A DNA stretch of 64,000 nt from Bacteriovoracaceae bacterium (GTDB taxonomy: Bacteria > Bdellovibrionota > Bacteriovoracia > Bacteriovoracales > Bacteriovoracaceae), in the NCBI GenBank assembly GCA_023137315.1, contig JAGLPP010000071.1:1-64000 (forward strand). Reading direction: 5' to 3'. Numbering within the stretch: position 1 is the stretch's first letter; the number at the start of each line of letters is the position of its first letter. A program made the translations under genes and the position numbers. This document shows positions 1-8,375 of the stretch, piece after piece. The notes below the pieces were generated by a model, which was not told the DNA's origin, made no database searches, and saw only the letters and a list, made by a program, of their open reading frames with translations.

Positions 1-51
1 AAAGTAGCAAAGAAGAAAGTTGCCAAGAAAAAAGTAGCTAAGAAAAAGTAA
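1..51 (+). CDS. 3' end of a lysine/alanine-rich (histone H1-like) protein, partial
   Basis: The window opens inside a reading frame made of three repeats of K-V-A-K-K-K, ending in TAA at 49-51 just before a strong terminator. Such lysine/alanine/valine tails are typical of bacterial histone H1-like or other basic nucleic-acid-binding proteins. Only 16 residues are visible, so the domain in front of the tail, and hence the function, cannot be told. The repeat periodicity and the terminator directly after the stop show that this is a genuine gene end. Confidence 0.7.
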   Translation, partial: KVAKKKVAKKKVAKKK

Positions 52-80
52 TTTTTAAAGTTAGATTTAACTTAAAAAAA

Positions 81-113
81 AACGGCTTCAACGGATTGAA
101 GCCGTTTTTTTTT
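81..113 (+). terminator. Rho-independent terminator
   Basis: An 11-bp perfect stem (81-91 pairing with 96-106) closes a four-base loop (CGGA) and is followed by an uninterrupted T run to 113. A-rich bases before the stem can extend the pairing. It ends transcription of the lysine-rich gene and isolates it from miaB. Confidence 0.93.
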
Positions 114-208
114 GTCCTTTTTCCAGTGTACGGTCACAACTTTACAAAAATGCCCTTCTTTGATAAGTTCCGCACAGCCAAATTACAGGTTCCCGGGAGG
201 GCCGGAAA

Positions 209-1585
209 GTGAAGAATGTCTGTTGCAGTGAGTTTGCGCCACGCAAGGTCTGGATGAAGACTTTTGGATGTCAGATGAATTATCATGACTCTGAAAGAAT
301 TCTTTATCATCTGGATAAATTAAATTTTACATTGGTCAAAAGTAGGGAAGAGGCTGATCTGGTTATTTTTAACACTTGTGCAATCAGGGAGCTGGCTAAC
401 AATAAATTCTACTCTCAATTGGGAGAGTTCAAAAAAATAAAATTAAAAAGACCTGATCTGATTATCGGAATTTGTGGATGTGTTTCACAGATAGAAGGTG
501 CTGCTCTTATAAAAAAATTCAAACATCTGGATTTCGCTTTTGGAACGGATTGTATTGACAGGCTTCCTGAAATGATTTGTCGTATTGATGGAGGAGAGCG
601 TGGTTTTCATATCAATTCGTGGGATCAAAGCGAAAATTATTCAATAGAAACTGAAATCACCCATAATTCACCACAGGCCTTCGTAAATATTACGAAAGGC
701 TGCAATAACTATTGTTCCTACTGCATAGTTCCCTATACCCGTGGAAGGGAAAAATCACGAAGTTTGGTTGAAGTGGTTGATGATGTACGGAATCTTGTTG
801 AAACCAGGGGAATTCAGGAAGTAACCCTTCTCGGACAGAATGTGAATTCTTTTGGCAGGGAAAACAGGGAGACTTTTCCAGAACTGCTTGCCAGGTTGAA
901 TGAGATTTCGGGTTTGTCGATTATCCGCTACGTGACAAGCCATCCACGTGATATGTCAGATGAACTGATCAAGGTCCATGGCGAACTTGAAAAACTTGCA
1001 GGCCATCTTCATCTTCCAGTGCAGTCCGGTTCCAATTCCGTATTGAAGAGGATGAATAGGGGGTATACAAGGGAATATTATTTGGATCTTCTTTTCAAAC
1101 TTCGACGTGCAAAAAAGGATATTGTTGTTTCGTCAGATATTATTGTTGGTTTTCCCAACGAAACGGAAGCGGAATTTCAAGATACTATGGATTTACTTGA
1201 GAAAGCGAAATTTGATTTTGTTTTTTCGTTTTGTTTTTCGCCAAGGAAGGGCACGAAGGCATTTCAAATGAAAGATACCCTTTCTAATGAAACCAGGTCA
1301 AACAGGCTTCAGGCCCTCCAGAAAAAACAACTTTTGATTCAAGGGAATATCAGAAAGCAACTTCAGGGCAGGACGATGAGGATTTTGGTTGATGGAGCAA
1401 ATCGTATGGATGGAGTTTTGAAATGGAAAGGAAGGACGGAGTGTAACAGGATTGTTCACTTTGAACCTGTGGGCCCAAACGATAATCTTCGCTGGCATTG
1501 GATTGATGTTGAAATTCTTTCATCCACGGCCTTGTCTGCACAAGGGAAACTTCTTTTTGATCACGGGCTTAATAAAAGTAAATAG
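209..1585 (+). CDS. miaB: tRNA-2-methylthio-N6-dimethylallyladenosine synthase MiaB
   Basis: Radical SAM methylthiotransferase that adds the 2-methylthio group to i6A37 of tRNAs. The three domains are in family order: an N-terminal MTTase domain with its cluster cysteines (in KTFGCQMN, FNTCAIRE and GICGCVSQ), a radical SAM core with CxxxCxxC at C165, C169 and C172 (GCNNYCSYC), and a C-terminal TRAM RNA-binding domain from about residue 385. The length, 458 aa, is normal for MiaB. The start is GTG at 209, preceded by a purine-rich GGGAGG at about 195-200. It stands alone on its strand after a terminator. MiaB is preferred over the related MtaB/RimO because of the CQMN and VTKGCNN-like motifs. 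Confidence 0.96.
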   Translation: MKNVCCSEFAPRKVWMKTFGCQMNYHDSERILYHLDKLNFTLVKSREEADLVIFNTCAIRELANNKFYSQLGEFKKIKLKRPDLIIGICGCVSQIEGAALIKKFKHLDFAFGTDCIDRLPEMICRIDGGERGFHINSWDQSENYSIETEITHNSPQAFVNITKGCNNYCSYCIVPYTRGREKSRSLVEVVDDVRNLVETRGIQEVTLLGQNVNSFGRENRETFPELLARLNEISGLSIIRYVTSHPRDMSDELIKVHGELEKLAGHLHLPVQSGSNSVLKRMNRGYTREYYLDLLFKLRRAKKDIVVSSDIIVGFPNETEAEFQDTMDLLEKAKFDFVFSFCFSPRKGTKAFQMKDTLSNETRSNRLQALQKKQLLIQGNIRKQLQGRTMRILVDGANRMDGVLKWKGRTECNRIVHFEPVGPNDNLRWHWIDVEILSSTALSAQGKLLFDHGLNKSK

Positions 1586-1665
1586 TTAGCTGTTTATTCT
1601 ATCCTTTATATACCTATTTTTTTTCCCACTATTTTTTGAGTGCCTTGTCGCAGTACAATGAGGAT

Positions 1666-2295
1666 ATGAAGTGGTTTCTAATTATGCTGCTATTGTTTTC
1701 CATGCCGCAAGTATACGGAAAGAGTCGAAGGCGAGTTGTTAATGAGCTTGGTTTTGATTTCAACTATTCCAAACAGGTTTATGGTTCCGTAAGACAGAAT
1801 TCTGTTCGTAAAAGGACATATTCCGGATCGTATGCGCTCTATTTTCTTTCTACAACGGCACTGGAGTTGAATTATTCTTATGGTGAAGAGGTCACTACTG
1901 AAAACCATGATCTTCAAATTGAAGATACCGATTACTCAATTATAGGGTTTCAAAATGTGGTGGAAAGTGAAGTTTTTGGAATAGGTATACGCCAGGCATT
2001 TGCAGGTCCTAAATCAAGATTAAAACCCATGATCTCCCTTGGTTATGCCAAGCAGTTCATCAAGGACAAAAGTACGATTACGCTTAGGAATAATACAAAT
2101 GGTGCGGTAACAACGGTAAATAATGGTTCATCTCAAAAAAGAACTGATTCAGTTTTCGGATCTTTCGCCTTACAATTTAGATTGATGGGGTCGTTTTTCC
2201 TGAAGGGATCGGTTAAAACTGTTTTTCCGGCCTTTAAAACGAATCTCGCCAAGGACTATCTGACTTATTCGGCCGGTTTTTCATGGATGTTTTAA
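1666..2295 (+). CDS. Predicted outer-membrane beta-barrel protein
   Basis: A 209-aa protein with a clear signal peptide (MKWFLIMLLLFSMPQVYG, cleaved before KSRRR). It is followed by alternating hydrophobic/polar strands and ends in an aromatic residue (GFSWMF), the usual C-terminal signal of outer-membrane barrels. The frame is open from a TTG at 1636, but the ATG at 1666 is preferred because it starts the signal peptide and has TGAGGA just upstream. It overlaps the next lipoprotein gene by 13 bases, so the two are probably translated together. The size suggests an 8-stranded OmpA/OmpW-like barrel; the exact family is not recognised. Confidence 0.7.
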   Translation: MKWFLIMLLLFSMPQVYGKSRRRVVNELGFDFNYSKQVYGSVRQNSVRKRTYSGSYALYFLSTTALELNYSYGEEVTTENHDLQIEDTDYSIIGFQNVVESEVFGIGIRQAFAGPKSRLKPMISLGYAKQFIKDKSTITLRNNTNGAVTTVNNGSSQKRTDSVFGSFALQFRLMGSFFLKGSVKTVFPAFKTNLAKDYLTYSAGFSWMF

Positions 2296-3356
2296 GAATT
2301 TCGATTTTTCTCAGTCTTTTTATTTTAAGTTCATGTGCCAAATTCCAGTATCTCGTGGAGCAGGGGGTTGGGCAGATGAAACTTCTGACAAAAGCCAGAC
2401 CTAATAAGGAGGTCTTGAAAGATGTCAAAATTTCCGGGGAGTCCAAGAAAAAAATACGAAAAGTTGAATTATATAAAAAATACTTCTTTGAATATTTCCA
2501 GAAACCATCGGGAAAAATATATTCCAGCACAACTTTTTTGGATACGAATGAGGTCAGTTTTTTGGTGATTGTTTCCAGTCCGCTTCAAGTGAAGGCATTG
2601 GAGGAATACTTTCCAATTGTCGGCAGTTTTCCATATCTTGGATTTTTCCATAAAAAAAGCGCAAAAAAATATGCAAAGAGGAAGGAGGATGATGGAAATG
2701 TAACCTGGATCAGGCCTGTTTATGCCTATTCGACACTGAATTATTTTACAGATCCAATCTTGAGTTCATTTTTTCATTATAGTGACTACAAGCTTGCAGA
2801 ATTAATTTTTCACGAGCTGCTTCATACAGTTTTGTTTATTAATGGTGAAGTTGATCTTAGCGAAGCACTTGCTCAATATTTCGGACGAAAAATGGCCATT
2901 GAGTATTTCAAATTCGAGGGGGAGGCCAAAAGGAAAAAGCTGAGAGAGAATCGTGCAAAGATGGAAATTCAAAAATTGCTTGTATCACTTGTTGCGGATT
3001 TAAACGGGATTTACAAATTAAAGAATGTAAAAAAAAGGGCCGACGCCGAGGCCGTTCTGGATGATTTTTTGAAAAAGAGGTTTTATCCTTCCATTGAAAG
3101 GAAATGTTCTGAATATGGAATATCAGGCAAAAAGTGTTTTCCATTAAAAAGAAGGTGGAACAACGCCTCTTTGGCAGCCTGGCTTACGTATGAAGGCAAG
3201 GTTGAAAAGCTTGCAAATTTGCACAAGAAGCTCGGAGTTGGCATGAATGGATTCCTGTACCATCTGGAAAAAAAATATGATGATTTCAAAAAACAGGATG
3301 TTAGCGGAACGTTTGAGAATTTTCTTTTTCAAACGGCCATTGCCGGGACGAAATAA
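2283..3356 (+). CDS. Putative lipoprotein aminopeptidase (COG4324-like)
   Basis: A 357-aa protein starting with a lipoprotein signal peptide whose lipobox is LSSC (Cys at about residue 18), so it should be lipid-anchored in the envelope. A zinc-metalloprotease HExxH motif, HELLH at about residues 177-181, is followed by a conserved Glu in DLSEALAQYFG. This arrangement is that of the predicted aminopeptidase family COG4324. The C-terminal half is Lys/Arg-rich and helical. It overlaps the barrel gene upstream and ends 2 bases before the GshB-like gene, making a tight three-gene run. Metal-binding residues look intact; the substrate is unknown. Confidence 0.7.
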   Translation: MDVLRISIFLSLFILSSCAKFQYLVEQGVGQMKLLTKARPNKEVLKDVKISGESKKKIRKVELYKKYFFEYFQKPSGKIYSSTTFLDTNEVSFLVIVSSPLQVKALEEYFPIVGSFPYLGFFHKKSAKKYAKRKEDDGNVTWIRPVYAYSTLNYFTDPILSSFFHYSDYKLAELIFHELLHTVLFINGEVDLSEALAQYFGRKMAIEYFKFEGEAKRKKLRENRAKMEIQKLLVSLVADLNGIYKLKNVKKRADAEAVLDDFLKKRFYPSIERKCSEYGISGKKCFPLKRRWNNASLAAWLTYEGKVEKLANLHKKLGVGMNGFLYHLEKKYDDFKKQDVSGTFENFLFQTAIAGTK

Positions 3357-3358
3357 AG

Positions 3359-4315
3359 ATGAACTCACCCAAACACATACTTCTTATTGATCAGCTAAAG
3401 AAGCTTGTCATAAAAAAGGATTCAAGTCTTATGCTTGCTTTAACCATGAAGCAACATGGGATGGAAACATGGCTTTTGTTTGAGGATGATTTTTATTGGC
3501 AAAATGGAAACGATCCACTTTCAATGAATCTTTGTTCATTCGACGGGAATTTCGAGGAAGACGGATGTCATATAGAAAATTTCACTGTAAATGCTCCCGA
3601 AAGAGTGAGATTTGATAGTGGTGATGTCGTTCATATGCGTATCGATCCCCCTTTTGATGCAAGATATCTTCGCTATCTTTGGATGCTTCGTGCCCTTAAA
3701 ACGAGGGGAATCAAGGTTATTAATGATCCTGATGGAATATTACTTCATAACGAAAAATTATATGCGTATGAGCAGACCCAGTCGTTGCCGACATTTATTG
3801 GAGCACATGAAACCGAATTTGAATGGTTTGTAAAAAAACTCGAAGATGACGGATATGAACATATTATTTTGAAACCACTCGATCTTTATCAGGGAATAGG
3901 TGTGGAAAAGGTGAATACAGGGATTGCAATAGATGCCTTTTCCAAAAAAGTCCATGAACTTCGAGGGCCTGTGATTGCACAGCCCTATTGCAGCAAGGTG
4001 GAGGATGGTGAGATCAGAAGTATTTTTTGGGATGGAGTGGAGCTCGGTAATATTTTAAAGGTGCCGCCAAAGGGGGAATATCTGTCCAATATTGCCCGTG
4101 GTGCAAGCTATAACGCTGTTAAGCTCACTAAAAAACAAAAAAGCATGTGCGAAAAGATTTGTAAAAACCTAATTAGGTACGGCGTTTCGTTGGTGGCATT
4201 TGATATTCTTGATGAATATATTTCCGAGGTGAACATCACCTGTCCGGGTCTGTTGGTGGAAGTTTCCAGTGCCACTGGTGATAATCTTGCAAAAAGGATT
4301 ATTGAACTTCTTTAA
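3359..4315 (+). CDS. gshB: Glutathione synthetase-like ATP-grasp ligase
   Basis: At 318 aa it has the length of bacterial glutathione synthetases. The N-terminal domain carries a family-like segment with RIDPPFDARYL (GshB: K.DPPFD..Y.), then INDPDGI (GshB: NNPQGL/V), an ATP-grasp segment IILKPLDLYQGIGV, and a C-terminal EVNITCPGLLVEV matching the GshB E-[IV]-N-[VI]-T-[SC]-P motif. The expected reaction is ATP-dependent joining of gamma-glutamylcysteine and glycine in the cytoplasm. No gshA is visible in the window, so a related ligase activity is possible. The gene follows the aminopeptidase by 2 bases and its stop overlaps the convergent lipoprotein gene by 4 bases. Confidence 0.83.
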   Translation: MNSPKHILLIDQLKKLVIKKDSSLMLALTMKQHGMETWLLFEDDFYWQNGNDPLSMNLCSFDGNFEEDGCHIENFTVNAPERVRFDSGDVVHMRIDPPFDARYLRYLWMLRALKTRGIKVINDPDGILLHNEKLYAYEQTQSLPTFIGAHETEFEWFVKKLEDDGYEHIILKPLDLYQGIGVEKVNTGIAIDAFSKKVHELRGPVIAQPYCSKVEDGEIRSIFWDGVELGNILKVPPKGEYLSNIARGASYNAVKLTKKQKSMCEKICKNLIRYGVSLVAFDILDEYISEVNITCPGLLVEVSSATGDNLAKRIIELL

Positions 4316-4968
4316 AATGGATCGGTGTAGTCTGTTGCAAGCTCAACTGACATTGAATAGCACTCCGTATGTGGTACAGTCCACTGCGGACAGACATCCG
4401 GATGGTCATGATCGGGATGATCTCTCACGCATCCGCCATCGGATTGAATAGGATCAACTATTTCGATGACATAATGACCGGTTGTCTGTGGAAAATCCGC
4501 AAGATCGCCAAAACGTAGCACCTCGGAATAACCTGTTTCCGGATTGGTTTTAAAGGACATCTCCTTATAGTTACTTGAACCGCTGGCCCTGATTCTCACT
4601 CTTCCCATAAGAAATGTGTAGGGGTAGGTTATGTACTGGCAGTTTACATTAAATTTATCAAATGTTCCCTGGGCGGGGCCCGGTTCCTTTTTTACGCGGA
4701 CATCGAATCTGATATCGGTAACCATTACGGAGCTTGGAACGCCTTCATTTTCCGTTGACCAGATAATTGAACTTGGAGGATAACCGTGTGCCACAAATGC
4801 AGAAAATGGAAATGGATTTCTTACTGCCGGAGTTGTTGTCGGTTGTGGATGAGTGTAAGCTATTGGTGCCGGAGTTTGTTCGGGATCTTGTACATTTCTG
4901 CTCGTGTCAACGCAACCCGACAGAATTAGTACGGTAATAATTATAGGAAGTGCTAAATTCAGTTTCAT
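4312..4968 (-). CDS. Secreted lipoprotein of unknown function
   Basis: A 218-aa protein with a textbook lipoprotein signal (MKLNLALPIIITVLILSGC), a Thr/Pro-rich linker (about residues 30-55), and a beta-rich domain with several Cys near the C-terminus. The terminal part carries a striking His/Asp cluster (RDHPDHDHPDVCP), a possible metal-binding patch. The ATG at 4968 is chosen over one at 4983 because GGAGG lies 5 bases upstream of it. It is transcribed towards gshB and its stop overlaps that gene by 4 bases. I do not recognise a family. Confidence 0.7.
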   Translation of the reverse strand: MKLNLALPIIITVLILSGCVDTSRNVQDPEQTPAPIAYTHPQPTTTPAVRNPFPFSAFVAHGYPPSSIIWSTENEGVPSSVMVTDIRFDVRVKKEPGPAQGTFDKFNVNCQYITYPYTFLMGRVRIRASGSSNYKEMSFKTNPETGYSEVLRFGDLADFPQTTGHYVIEIVDPIQSDGGCVRDHPDHDHPDVCPQWTVPHTECYSMSVELATDYTDPF

Positions 4969-5076
4969 TTTTCCTCCGTTCACTATACCTCTTTGATACC
5001 TATCGGTAGTTTTGGATTTTTTGTTAATTGGTTATAACACGTTGAAAATAGACTCATCGCGGCAGAAATACTCTTA

Positions 5077-5105
5077 TTGATTTAAAAATCAGCGCTTGCT
5101 AGAAT
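5077..5105 (+). promoter_or_regulatory. Predicted promoter of the sigma-like gene
   Basis: TTGATT (5077-5082), a 17-base spacer and TAGAAT (5100-5105), within TTGCTAGAAT. The same ten bases form the -10 region upstream of the sensor gene at 7008. Transcription would start near 5112, leaving only a few bases before the ATG at 5120, so a nearly leaderless mRNA would result. A second candidate further upstream, TTTGGA (5011) with TATAAC (5033-5038), would give a normal leader. Confidence 0.4.
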
Positions 5106-5119
5106 GATAAGGAGTGAAG

Positions 5120-5602
5120 ATGACTAAAAGCCTGGAAACATATCTTAAAAAAATTACAAAGGAACTGTTCAGTTTATCGCAGGTGATTTTGCCCGATGAT
5201 TTACAGTCCCAGCAGATTGTTGTGGATGCGGTTTGTGTCTACGTGATAAGGAAGAAAAATTTAATTGAGAAGATTGCGACTTCCTGTTCTGGAGACGAAA
5301 CGGCGATACTCCTGTTTGAAACCAGGAAATATCTTTACAGGGAAATATACAAACTGGCTAAAAAGCGCCAGGTACAATTGGGAAAATCAGTAAATTATGA
5401 AGGCGATAGTGATTTTGCCCCATTTTATTTATTGGATATTATCCAGAGAGTGGTGCTTTTTTTAAAACATAAAACAAATTTTGAATTGAATGATATTGCC
5501 GATATTCTCGATCTTAAGGAAATGGATGTGATTGTTGCGTTACAGACTGCGAGAAAAAAGCTTATTGGTAATATGGGAAAAAATTTGGAAACAGTGCTAT
5601 AA
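5120..5602 (+). CDS. Sigma-70-family-like (ECF-type) regulatory protein
   Basis: A 160-aa, mainly helical protein sized like an ECF sigma factor. The C-terminal region (about residues 100-155) looks like a sigma region 4 helix-turn-helix: it moves from LDIIQRVVLFLKHKTNFELNDIADILDL to VIVALQTARKKL, resembling the 'AEILGISEGTVKSRLHRARKKL' pattern of ECF proteins. Region 2 is poorly conserved. The next gene encodes a protein with a zinc anti-sigma motif, which strongly supports the role. The ATG at 5120 is chosen because AAGGAG lies 6-7 bases upstream; a GTG at 5114 sits too close. It could be a divergent sigma factor or a sigma-derived regulator. Confidence 0.6.
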   Translation: MTKSLETYLKKITKELFSLSQVILPDDLQSQQIVVDAVCVYVIRKKNLIEKIATSCSGDETAILLFETRKYLYREIYKLAKKRQVQLGKSVNYEGDSDFAPFYLLDIIQRVVLFLKHKTNFELNDIADILDLKEMDVIVALQTARKKLIGNMGKNLETVL

Positions 5603-5619
5603 AGGGGTGTTTGGGAGTT

Positions 5620-5994
5620 ATGGACGACACTTTTTCTGAGAAAGAAAAATCTATAAATAGAAATAAACCTGAAAGAAGGTTTTTGAAGAAAGAGAACTGT
5701 CTTCATTCGAGAAAATTGTTTGTTCTTTTGGACGGTAAGGAAGGTGATAAACAATTTGAATATCTGGAAAACCATCTTTATGAGTGTGCCGATTGTCAGA
5801 AGTATTACTCCAAGCTTATCAAGTTGAAAAATATCATTGATTCAGCGATCCCGGTTCCTAAAATAGACAGGAAAATTGCGGAGAACCTTTCCCTGGAAAT
5901 TTCAGAAATATTTGGACAGGTTCAAATAATGGCCGAAAAAAAGAAAAAATCCATCGGAATTTCCGGATTCATCAAAAATATTATTATGCCATAA
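5620..5994 (+). CDS. Putative zinc-finger anti-sigma factor (ZAS-like)
   Basis: A 124-aa protein with the motif H-x3-C-x2-C (HLYECADC) preceded by a Cys/His (CLHSRK), the zinc-binding pattern of anti-sigma factors of the ZAS/RsrA type. No transmembrane segment is evident, although the end is hydrophobic (IGISGFIKNIIMP), so it is probably cytoplasmic. It lies 17 bases after the sigma-like gene, the usual sigma/anti-sigma order, and would bind and inhibit that protein. The start is uncertain: TTG at 5611 or ATG at 5620, both near AAAGGGG/GGGAG. Confidence 0.65.
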   Translation: MDDTFSEKEKSINRNKPERRFLKKENCLHSRKLFVLLDGKEGDKQFEYLENHLYECADCQKYYSKLIKLKNIIDSAIPVPKIDRKIAENLSLEISEIFGQVQIMAEKKKKSIGISGFIKNIIMP

Positions 5995-6001
5995 ATAATG
6001 A

Positions 6002-6850
6002 TCAACCCTGCCCTGTGTTTATTTTCAACTGGTAATAAATGTCGAACTCGTCTCTGTCTTCAACTATGGCACGTGGAGGGTTCGGAAGTCTTTTCATTGC
6101 CTTGAGTGTTTCTTCAAAAAGATCCTGAACATTGTCATCTGATGACCACCTTAAAATTTTTATAACGGTGATGTTGCCCTCTCTGTCAAAAGTGACTTTA
6201 CCAGTTAGATGGTGAACTTCCTGTTGAAGTGATTTTTTTAGTGTTGGTTTTTGCAGAATCATTTTATTGTAAGAGGAAATATAGGCCATAATATATGTTT
6301 CAAAGGTTCTTTTTTGAAAACTGTAAAATATTTTTTCCAATGAATTGAGTTCATCTTCTGATACTCCCTTTGTAGGGGTGAAGCGGATATTGAATCCTGT
6401 ATTTCTAAGGGCCGGAGTGTTTTCAGGTCCGACAGACAATTTTTTTAAAATCTTTTTTTTGTTAATGTTGCCTGTCCTGAAGGTTTTTAGTTGAACGGTT
6501 CTTTGTCTTTCGGTTTTTATTTCCTTTTCAATGGATGTCATGATTTTTTTACTTGTTTTACTGGACGCCCTCAACGCATCAAGTGAAAGTTTTGAAATAG
6601 TGGTTGCAACCCTTCCTTTTTTTAGCGGTATATTAAAATATTTGCTGCCGTCCTTGATACCTCTTTGTTTTAGTTCCATGAGGGTTTTTGCGGGGATTTG
6701 TTCAAGTTGAATTGTTTTTGGTTGTAGAAATGGTCTGAATTCTGAAAACGTGACAAATTTGCTCGTGAATAGAATCAACAATAGGACGAAAATATGTCCA
6801 ATTATTGAAAAAATGATAGGAATTGTGAGAGTGAATTTTTTCCCAAACAC
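6002..6850 (-). CDS. TonB-like energy-transducer protein
   Basis: A 282-aa protein with an N-terminal membrane anchor (about residues 8-30), a basic/helical periplasmic stretch, and a C-terminal TonB-type domain from about residue 190. The motif LTGKVTFDREGNITVIKILRWSSD, followed by LFEETLKAMKRLPNPP, is the usual TonB/TolA C-terminal pattern 'G.V.v.f.i...G.v..v.v..sSg...lD.aal.al....f.P.P'. It probably couples inner-membrane energy to an outer-membrane partner, but no exbB/exbD or receptor is nearby. The start is a GTG at 6850 with only a weak ribosome site. It is convergent with the anti-sigma gene and divergent from the sensor. Confidence 0.65.
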   Translation of the reverse strand: MFGKKFTLTIPIIFSIIGHIFVLLLILFTSKFVTFSEFRPFLQPKTIQLEQIPAKTLMELKQRGIKDGSKYFNIPLKKGRVATTISKLSLDALRASSKTSKKIMTSIEKEIKTERQRTVQLKTFRTGNINKKKILKKLSVGPENTPALRNTGFNIRFTPTKGVSEDELNSLEKIFYSFQKRTFETYIMAYISSYNKMILQKPTLKKSLQQEVHHLTGKVTFDREGNITVIKILRWSSDDNVQDLFEETLKAMKRLPNPPRAIVEDRDEFDIYYQLKINTGQG

Positions 6851-6921
6851 GTTTGATAGTGTATAATAAGAGCGGTTGCTTTTAAAGCTTGAAGTGATCA
6901 GGTGGCATTTTGGGTAAATTC

Positions 6922-6949
6922 TTGACTCTTGTGCTACATTTGCTAGAAT
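6922..6949 (+). promoter_or_regulatory. Strong predicted promoter of the membrane sensor gene
   Basis: TTGACT (6922-6927), a 16-base spacer and TAGAAT (6944-6949) with an extended -10 (TGC directly before it). Transcription should start near 6956, giving a leader of about 50 bases before the ATG at 7008. The -10 decamer TTGCTAGAAT is identical to the one before the sigma-like gene. Confidence 0.7.
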
Positions 6950-7007
6950 ATTTGCTGAGGTGCAGTGCCTCTCAGTCTCGAATAACCGAATTTCAAGAGG
7001 TTGGGTA

Positions 7008-8375
7008 ATGAGAGAAAAAATTACCAGGATGGTGAACTCAAAAAAAGGCCCGGCAGGCTTGCTTCTTCTTGCATGTCTTCTCGGGGCCGTTGTTATTATT
7101 TCCCAAAATTCATGGAAAATTGAAAAAACGAGTATTCTTACCGATGGCGTAGGGACTTGTTTTTCGCGGGTGGTGCAAACCCATACAGCGTACCTTCTTG
7201 GAGGTGGGGCATCGGTTTACATGTCAAAAGGATTCACGGACGGAACGGAAGAATGTTTTGCCGAAGCTGTCTGTAATCTTGAGGAAAATCTTGGAAAAAC
7301 CATGGCAGATGTTTCAAGGGAATTGAATTCATTGGCATCCAGTGTTCACTGGTTCCATGAAAAATTGAGTTCAGGTGATAATAAACTTCTAAGTGAGGTG
7401 GATTTCAGATCACGGCTGGGAATCAGATTTTCAAAAATCGAAGTGATGAGGGATCAGGTTGTCATGAAGCTTGATGAGTACCGTGAGAAACTATCAGGAA
7501 AATTGATTTCAACCAGTTATGTCCTTTATGCTTTAATGTTTCTCGTTCCGCTGTTGTTTATATTTGAATTTGTTGGAAATGAAATCAAAAGAAGAAAAAA
7601 CAGGATTTTGGACGCGAGAGCATTGGACGAGCTGGGACGCGATGATGTGGCCCTGATGGGAAATGTGGAAAGAATTATCAGTGAAGCACTTCATAAGAAT
7701 GATCTGGTTAATTGCAGTAAACTTTTTTCCAGTTTTCATTCGGATGTTCTGAGTGGAAAGATCAATAGCTTCATAACCAGACCGTATATTGAGAAGACTG
7801 TTTTTGAAGTTCCAGAGCGTGGAATAATTCCAACGCCTGATGTGGAAATTACGGAAACATCGGTTCAGGAACAAGCTACGATCAATGTTAATATTGACGA
7901 AGTATTGACCAGAATTATCGACAGTATGGCCGGCAGGTTGTTTACAAGAGGAATTATTCTTGATCTTCGGATTGAGGATAATATCTGGGTTAGAGGAACA
8001 AAAGACGGAGTGGAGCAGATATTTTTTCAATTACTGTCTTATCTTATTGGACTGGTTCCAGATAATGAATCGACCAGAAAGGTTATTGTAAGGTCGAAGA
8101 AGTGTGCGGATAGTATTGTAGTTGAATTTGTCGATACTGCGGTTGTTTTTCCAAAAGAGGTTCTGGAGGCGGATGCAGGCGATATTGATTGTTCTCTGGC
8201 GATTGGTTTGGAATTTCTAAGGGAATACGGCGGTGATATGGGGCTCTCCAATATTGATGGGGCAACAATAAGATTTACATTAAAACCTGGAACCAGGGAG
8301 AAGACTCTTGTTAATCTGAAAAAGGGAAGCAAGAAGGATATTCTCAGGGATTTTGCTGTTCAGAATAATAACTAA
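7008..8375 (+). CDS. Membrane sensor with degenerate histidine-kinase-like ATPase domain
   Basis: A 455-aa protein: TM1 at about residues 15-32, a periplasmic domain of about 130 residues, TM2 at about 166-190 (TSYVLYALMFLVPLLFIFEFV), then a cytoplasmic part. The C-terminal third resembles a HATPase_c domain, with an N-box-like helix (GVEQIFFQLLSYLIG), a VIVRSKKCADSIVVEFVDTA strand pair and a final AIGLEFLREYGGDMG / GATIRFTLKP. The typical H-box is not visible, and the N-box Asn and DxGxG are degenerate. It may therefore bind nucleotide poorly or act as a non-catalytic sensor. ATG 7008 follows GAGG and a good promoter; no response regulator is adjacent. Confidence 0.55.
   Translation: MREKITRMVNSKKGPAGLLLLACLLGAVVIISQNSWKIEKTSILTDGVGTCFSRVVQTHTAYLLGGGASVYMSKGFTDGTEECFAEAVCNLEENLGKTMADVSRELNSLASSVHWFHEKLSSGDNKLLSEVDFRSRLGIRFSKIEVMRDQVVMKLDEYREKLSGKLISTSYVLYALMFLVPLLFIFEFVGNEIKRRKNRILDARALDELGRDDVALMGNVERIISEALHKNDLVNCSKLFSSFHSDVLSGKINSFITRPYIEKTVFEVPERGIIPTPDVEITETSVQEQATINVNIDEVLTRIIDSMAGRLFTRGIILDLRIEDNIWVRGTKDGVEQIFFQLLSYLIGLVPDNESTRKVIVRSKKCADSIVVEFVDTAVVFPKEVLEADAGDIDCSLAIGLEFLREYGGDMGLSNIDGATIRFTLKPGTREKTLVNLKKGSKKDILRDFAVQNNN

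Noticed and set aside
7533-8030. Minus-strand frame of 165 codons opposite the sensor gene
   Set aside because: Lies wholly inside the sensor gene, with no ribosome site and no recognisable motifs; the plus-strand protein has a strong promoter and recognisable topology.
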